This document shows, one piece after another, positions 5,228 through 8,178 of a stretch of DNA of 8,178 nt. A model generated the notes under the pieces. That model worked only from the letters and a program-made list of their open reading frames with translations. It was not told where the DNA came from and searched no databases. Within the stretch, counting starts at the first letter, position 1. Every line of letters begins with the position of its first letter. Position numbers and translations under genes: made by a program. This DNA is from Rubritepida sp. (GTDB lineage: Bacteria > Pseudomonadota > Alphaproteobacteria > Acetobacterales > Acetobacteraceae). Location: the NCBI GenBank assembly GCA_014376425.1, contig JACMRO010000348.1:1-8178 (forward strand), read 5' to 3'.

Positions 5228-8178
5228 TGCGCTGGGTGCTGCTTCTACTGCTGCTACCCCTGCTGCTGCTGGGCGCGCTGGCGACGCCGTGGGGGCTGCG
5301 CGCGGCGGTCGGGCTGGGGGCGGGCTTCGTGCCGGGGCTGTCCGTCGATGGGGTGTCGGGCCAGCTGCCGTGGCGGCTTGCGGTAGGCCGGCTGCGGCTG
5401 GCCGATGCACAGGGCGTGTGGCTGGAGATCACCGATGCCGAGGTCGCCCTGGCCTGGCGAGATCTGTTCGACCGCCGCGTCACGCTGACCGGCCTGCGGG
5501 TCGGCCGCCTGGTTGTGGACCGCGCGGCGGTCACCGCACCCGTAACCGCCAAACCGGTGCCGCTCGCCATCCCCTCCCTGCCCCGCCTGCCGTTGGCACT
5601 GGCGATCGAGGCGCTGCAATTCGACCGCATCGAGCTCGGTGCCGCGCTGCTCGGCACCCCTGTAACCCTGGCCCTGCGCGGCGCGCTGGCGCTGGATTCG
5701 GCCGGCATGCGTGGCGCGCTGGACGCGCGGCGGCTGGACCAACCCGGCACCGCCACCCTGAACATGGCACTGGGTGCCGACCGGCTGGAGGCGACGCTGG
5801 ACGTGGCCGAACCGGCGCAGGGCATCGTCGCCACCCTCGCCGGGCTGCCACAGGCGCCGTTCACCGCCAGGCTGTCGATCAGCGGCCCGGCGGCCGACGC
5901 CCAATGGCAGGCGCGGGGCGATCTGGGCGAGGCGCAGGCGCGGCTCGGCGGCCGGGTCGGGCTGCGGGACGGCGCCGTGACGCTGACGCTGGATGGCCGC
6001 GTCGCGGGGGGCGCGCTGCTGCCCGCGGAGTATCGCGCGCTGGCCGCCGACATTATCCCCGGTCTGACCTTGCGCCGCGCCGCCGATGGTGAACTGGCCA
6101 TCGAGCGGCTGGACATCGCCAGCGCCGCCGGCCGCCTCACCGCCGAGGGCACGCTCGGCGCCGACCAGCGACTGAGCGCCCGTTACCGGGTGGAGCCTGC
6201 CGCACCCGAAGCCTTCGGCGCGCTGCTGCCGGCCGGCCTCGGCTGGCGCGCGGTGACGGCCGAGGGCGAAATTTCCGGCCCGATGGCCGCGCCGGATGTC
6301 ACCACGCGCATCCGCATCGAAGCGCCACGCGGCGCGGGCGCGGCCGATGCGCTGCTGGGCGATACAGTGACGCTCGACGCCAGCCTGCGCGACGGCATGG
6401 TGGATGCTCGGCTGCAAGGCGCCCGCCTGGCCGCCACCCTGCGCGGCAGGGCAGCAACCGCCCTCGACCTGGCCTTCACCACCGAGGTTCGCGACGCTCC
6501 CGGCACCAGCGGCACGATCAGCGCAGAAGGCGAAATCACCGGCACCCCCCAGGCGCCGGTTATCCAGGCCCGCGTGGCCACGCCGCGTCTCGCAGCGCAG
6601 GGACGCGTGGTCGAGGCGCTGCGGCTCGACGCCCGCGCCACGCCCACCCAGCTCACCGTCCAGGGCGAGGCCAGGATCGACGGCCGGCCGCTGGCGATTG
6701 AAGCCGAGGCCGGGCGCGACGGCAACGCCATTCGCCTGTCCCGGCTGCAGGCCCGCTTCGCCGGCATCGCCATCGAGGGCGAAGCGGCAGCCACCCTGCC
6801 CGGGCCGGTCACGGGCCACCTGACGTTCAACGCGCCGGACCTGGCGCCGCTCGGCGTGGGGTTGGCCGGGCGGCTGGCGGCGCGGCTCGAGGGCCGCGCC
6901 ATCACCGGCGCACAGGGGCCGGCGGCGCAGGGGCTGCGGCTGTCGATCGAGGGCACCGGCGTCGGCGCCGGCGCCTTCCGCCCAGCCGTCCAGGCGGAGA
7001 TCGACGGCACGCTTGCAGCACTCGCCTTCCGTTTCGGGCTGCGCGCGCGGCAGGGCACACTGGACGTGGCCGGCCGCACCGCCCAGGGCGACGACACCAC
7101 CATCACCCTGACGCGCTTCGACGGCCGGGCCGGGTCCGACGCGCTGCGTCTGGCCGCACCGGCCACCATCCGCGTGGCACCCGACGGCCGCATCACGCTG
7201 CCCGGCGCGCGCCTTGTCAGCCAGCGCGGCGGATCGCTGGCGGTGCAGGGCAGCCTGGCGGATGGCCAGATCAACGGCCGCGCCGACATCGCGGCGCTGC
7301 CGCTGCTGCCGTTCAGCGCCGGCGCGGTGGCGGGCACATTGACCGGCCAGGTGCTGGCCAGCGGCCCGGCCGCCGCACCCCAGGCCCGCGCCACGCTGCG
7401 CATCGAAGGGCTGCGCGCCACCGACCCCGCCCTGGCCGGACTGCCGGCGGCGCAGGTGCAGGCCACCGCCAGCCTGGCCGGCCGGGCGTTGCGGGCCGAG
7501 GCGCGCTTCCCCGCCGGCCCCGCCGTGGCCCTGACCATCGAGGCGGCGCAGCCAGCGGGGCCCGGGCTGGACGCGCCCTTCACGGCTGCGGCGCGCGGCC
7601 AGCTCGACCTGGGCTCGCTGGCCCGACCCTTCCTGGCCGGCGGCGCCGACCGCGTAGCGGGGCGCCTGCGGCTCGATCTGCGGGCCAGCGGCACCCCGGC
7701 CGCCCCGGTGCTGGCAGGCAGCGCCAGCCTCAGCGACGGCAGCTACGCCAACCCGATCACCGGCGTGCGGCTGGACGGCATTACGGCGCAGGTCGTCGCG
7801 CGGGGCGAGCGGCTGGTGGTGGACACGCTCGTTGGCCGCACACTGGGCGGCGGCACCATCACCGGCCAGGGCTGGATTGAGCCGCTGGGCGCCGGCATCC
7901 CGGCCGAGCTGCGCCTCACTGCCCGCAACGCCCGCCCCGTCAACGGCGAGTTCGGCGAGGCGACGCTGGATGCCGACCTGGCGCTGCGCGGGCCGCTGAC
8001 CAATGGCGGCAGCCTGGCCGGCCGCGTCACCATCAGCCGGGCCGAGCTGCGCATCCCCGAGACGCTCGGCGCCAGCACCCCCACCCGGGGGCAGGTGCGC
8101 GAGGTCGGCCCGCTGCCGCCCGGCCGGCGGCCGCCGGCCGCGGCGCGCCGGGCCGCGCCCGCCACCACCTTGCCGATG
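5227..8178 (+). CDS. tamB: TamB-like translocation and assembly protein (3' end outside window)
   Basis: AsmA-like large periplasmic protein anchored in the inner membrane, partner of TamA, thought to form a long hydrophobic beta-groove that carries lipids to the outer membrane. The frame is open for 984 codons without a stop to the window edge; TamB proteins are usually 1,200-1,450 residues, so several hundred remain outside, including most of the conserved C-terminal TamB domain (PF04357, formerly DUF490). It begins with a very hydrophobic anchor (MRWVLLLLLLPLLLLGALA, residues 1-19), followed by TPWGLRAA. Then come repeated short beta-strand units ending in GxL/GxV patterns, typical of the groove. 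SYANPITGVRLDGITAQV (839-856) and GGGTITGQG are characteristic of the region leading into the C-terminal domain, as is AELRIPE (939-945). By hand translation there are no cysteines and only one lysine (residue 109). The start overlaps the tamA stop (TAATG); no ribosome-binding site is visible, implying coupled translation. Confidence 0.9.
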   Translation, partial: MRWVLLLLLLPLLLLGALATPWGLRAAVGLGAGFVPGLSVDGVSGQLPWRLAVGRLRLADAQGVWLEITDAEVALAWRDLFDRRVTLTGLRVGRLVVDRAAVTAPVTAKPVPLAIPSLPRLPLALAIEALQFDRIELGAALLGTPVTLALRGALALDSAGMRGALDARRLDQPGTATLNMALGADRLEATLDVAEPAQGIVATLAGLPQAPFTARLSISGPAADAQWQARGDLGEAQARLGGRVGLRDGAVTLTLDGRVAGGALLPAEYRALAADIIPGLTLRRAADGELAIERLDIASAAGRLTAEGTLGADQRLSARYRVEPAAPEAFGALLPAGLGWRAVTAEGEISGPMAAPDVTTRIRIEAPRGAGAADALLGDTVTLDASLRDGMVDARLQGARLAATLRGRAATALDLAFTTEVRDAPGTSGTISAEGEITGTPQAPVIQARVATPRLAAQGRVVEALRLDARATPTQLTVQGEARIDGRPLAIEAEAGRDGNAIRLSRLQARFAGIAIEGEAAATLPGPVTGHLTFNAPDLAPLGVGLAGRLAARLEGRAITGAQGPAAQGLRLSIEGTGVGAGAFRPAVQAEIDGTLAALAFRFGLRARQGTLDVAGRTAQGDDTTITLTRFDGRAGSDALRLAAPATIRVAPDGRITLPGARLVSQRGGSLAVQGSLADGQINGRADIAALPLLPFSAGAVAGTLTGQVLASGPAAAPQARATLRIEGLRATDPALAGLPAAQVQATASLAGRALRAEARFPAGPAVALTIEAAQPAGPGLDAPFTAAARGQLDLGSLARPFLAGGADRVAGRLRLDLRASGTPAAPVLAGSASLSDGSYANPITGVRLDGITAQVVARGERLVVDTLVGRTLGGGTITGQGWIEPLGAGIPAELRLTARNARPVNGEFGEATLDADLALRGPLTNGGSLAGRVTISRAELRIPETLGASTPTRGQVREVGPLPPGRRPPAAARRAAPATTLPM
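8115..8163. repeat. 49-nt G/C-only run with a 20-bp perfect palindrome, inside tamB
   Basis: Positions 8115-8163 contain no A or T. Within them 8121-8140 is a perfect palindrome (CGGCCGGCGG followed by its reverse complement). In the tamB frame this encodes a Pro/Arg/Ala-rich segment (PPGRRPPAAARRAAP), a likely flexible linker before the C-terminal TamB domain. It can form a very stable hairpin in DNA or mRNA. Confidence 0.7.

Noticed and set aside
4890..6092. Open frame of 400 codons on the plus strand
   Set aside because: Out of frame with both tamA and tamB and spanning their junction; the Arg/Ala/Gly-rich product is a frame shadow.
5254..6819. Long open frame of 521 codons on the minus strand
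   Set aside because: It lies entirely opposite tamA's end and tamB, its product has no recognisable domain and is Arg/Gly/Gln-rich, as expected when GC-rich codons are read on the opposite strand.
6183..7694. Open frame of 503 codons on the minus strand
   Set aside because: Antisense to tamB; the Ala/Ser/Arg/Pro-rich product has no domain. Long antisense frames are normal at this GC content.

Overview
The window is a gene-dense, very GC-rich stretch (over 70% G+C by eye) with seven protein-coding genes and almost no spare sequence. The base composition, a TamA/TamB pair in tamA-tamB order, a LigE-type glutathione S-transferase and a Pseudomonas-type 4-hydroxybenzoate hydroxylase together suggest a Gram-negative alphaproteobacterium (Sphingomonadales or Acetobacteraceae-like are my best guesses). 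The taxon is inferred from style, not from a marker gene. I see no rRNA, tRNA, CRISPR array, transposase or phage gene.

Left edge (1-324, + strand): the C-terminal part of a glucokinase of the Glk family. It converges with, and overlaps by 13 bp, pobA (312-1475, - strand), which encodes p-hydroxybenzoate 3-monooxygenase, the enzyme that feeds 4-hydroxybenzoate into the protocatechuate pathway.

Middle (1476-3393): a 60-bp divergent intergenic region holds a centred, near-perfect inverted repeat, the best candidate operator in the window. Rightward from it runs a tightly overlapping three-gene cassette: a LigE-like (beta-etherase type) glutathione S-transferase, a DsbA/FrnE-like CPWC thiol oxidoreductase, and a small COG4101-like cupin. 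The genes overlap by 4 bp and 1 bp, so they are almost certainly one transcript. Divergence from pobA across a shared dyad suggests co-regulation with 4-hydroxybenzoate metabolism. A glutathione-linked step in aromatic or lignin-derived compound catabolism is a reasonable but unproven hypothesis.

Right part (3434-8178): tamA encodes an Omp85-family outer-membrane protein with a signal peptide, POTRA region, VRGY motif and terminal Phe. It overlaps by 1 bp the start of tamB, a huge inner-membrane-anchored periplasmic protein that stays open to the window edge (984 codons seen). TamA and TamB form the envelope-spanning translocation and assembly module, now viewed mainly as a phospholipid transport and outer-membrane biogenesis bridge. 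The layout looks like a small catabolic cassette (pobA plus GST-FrnE-cupin) lying between two housekeeping loci (glk and tamAB).

The most interesting items are the unnamed GST-FrnE-cupin cassette with its shared operator candidate, the altered coenzyme-binding segment and Ser-to-Thr active-site change in PobA, and the shortened lobe of the glucokinase. None of these amounts to a demonstrated new system.
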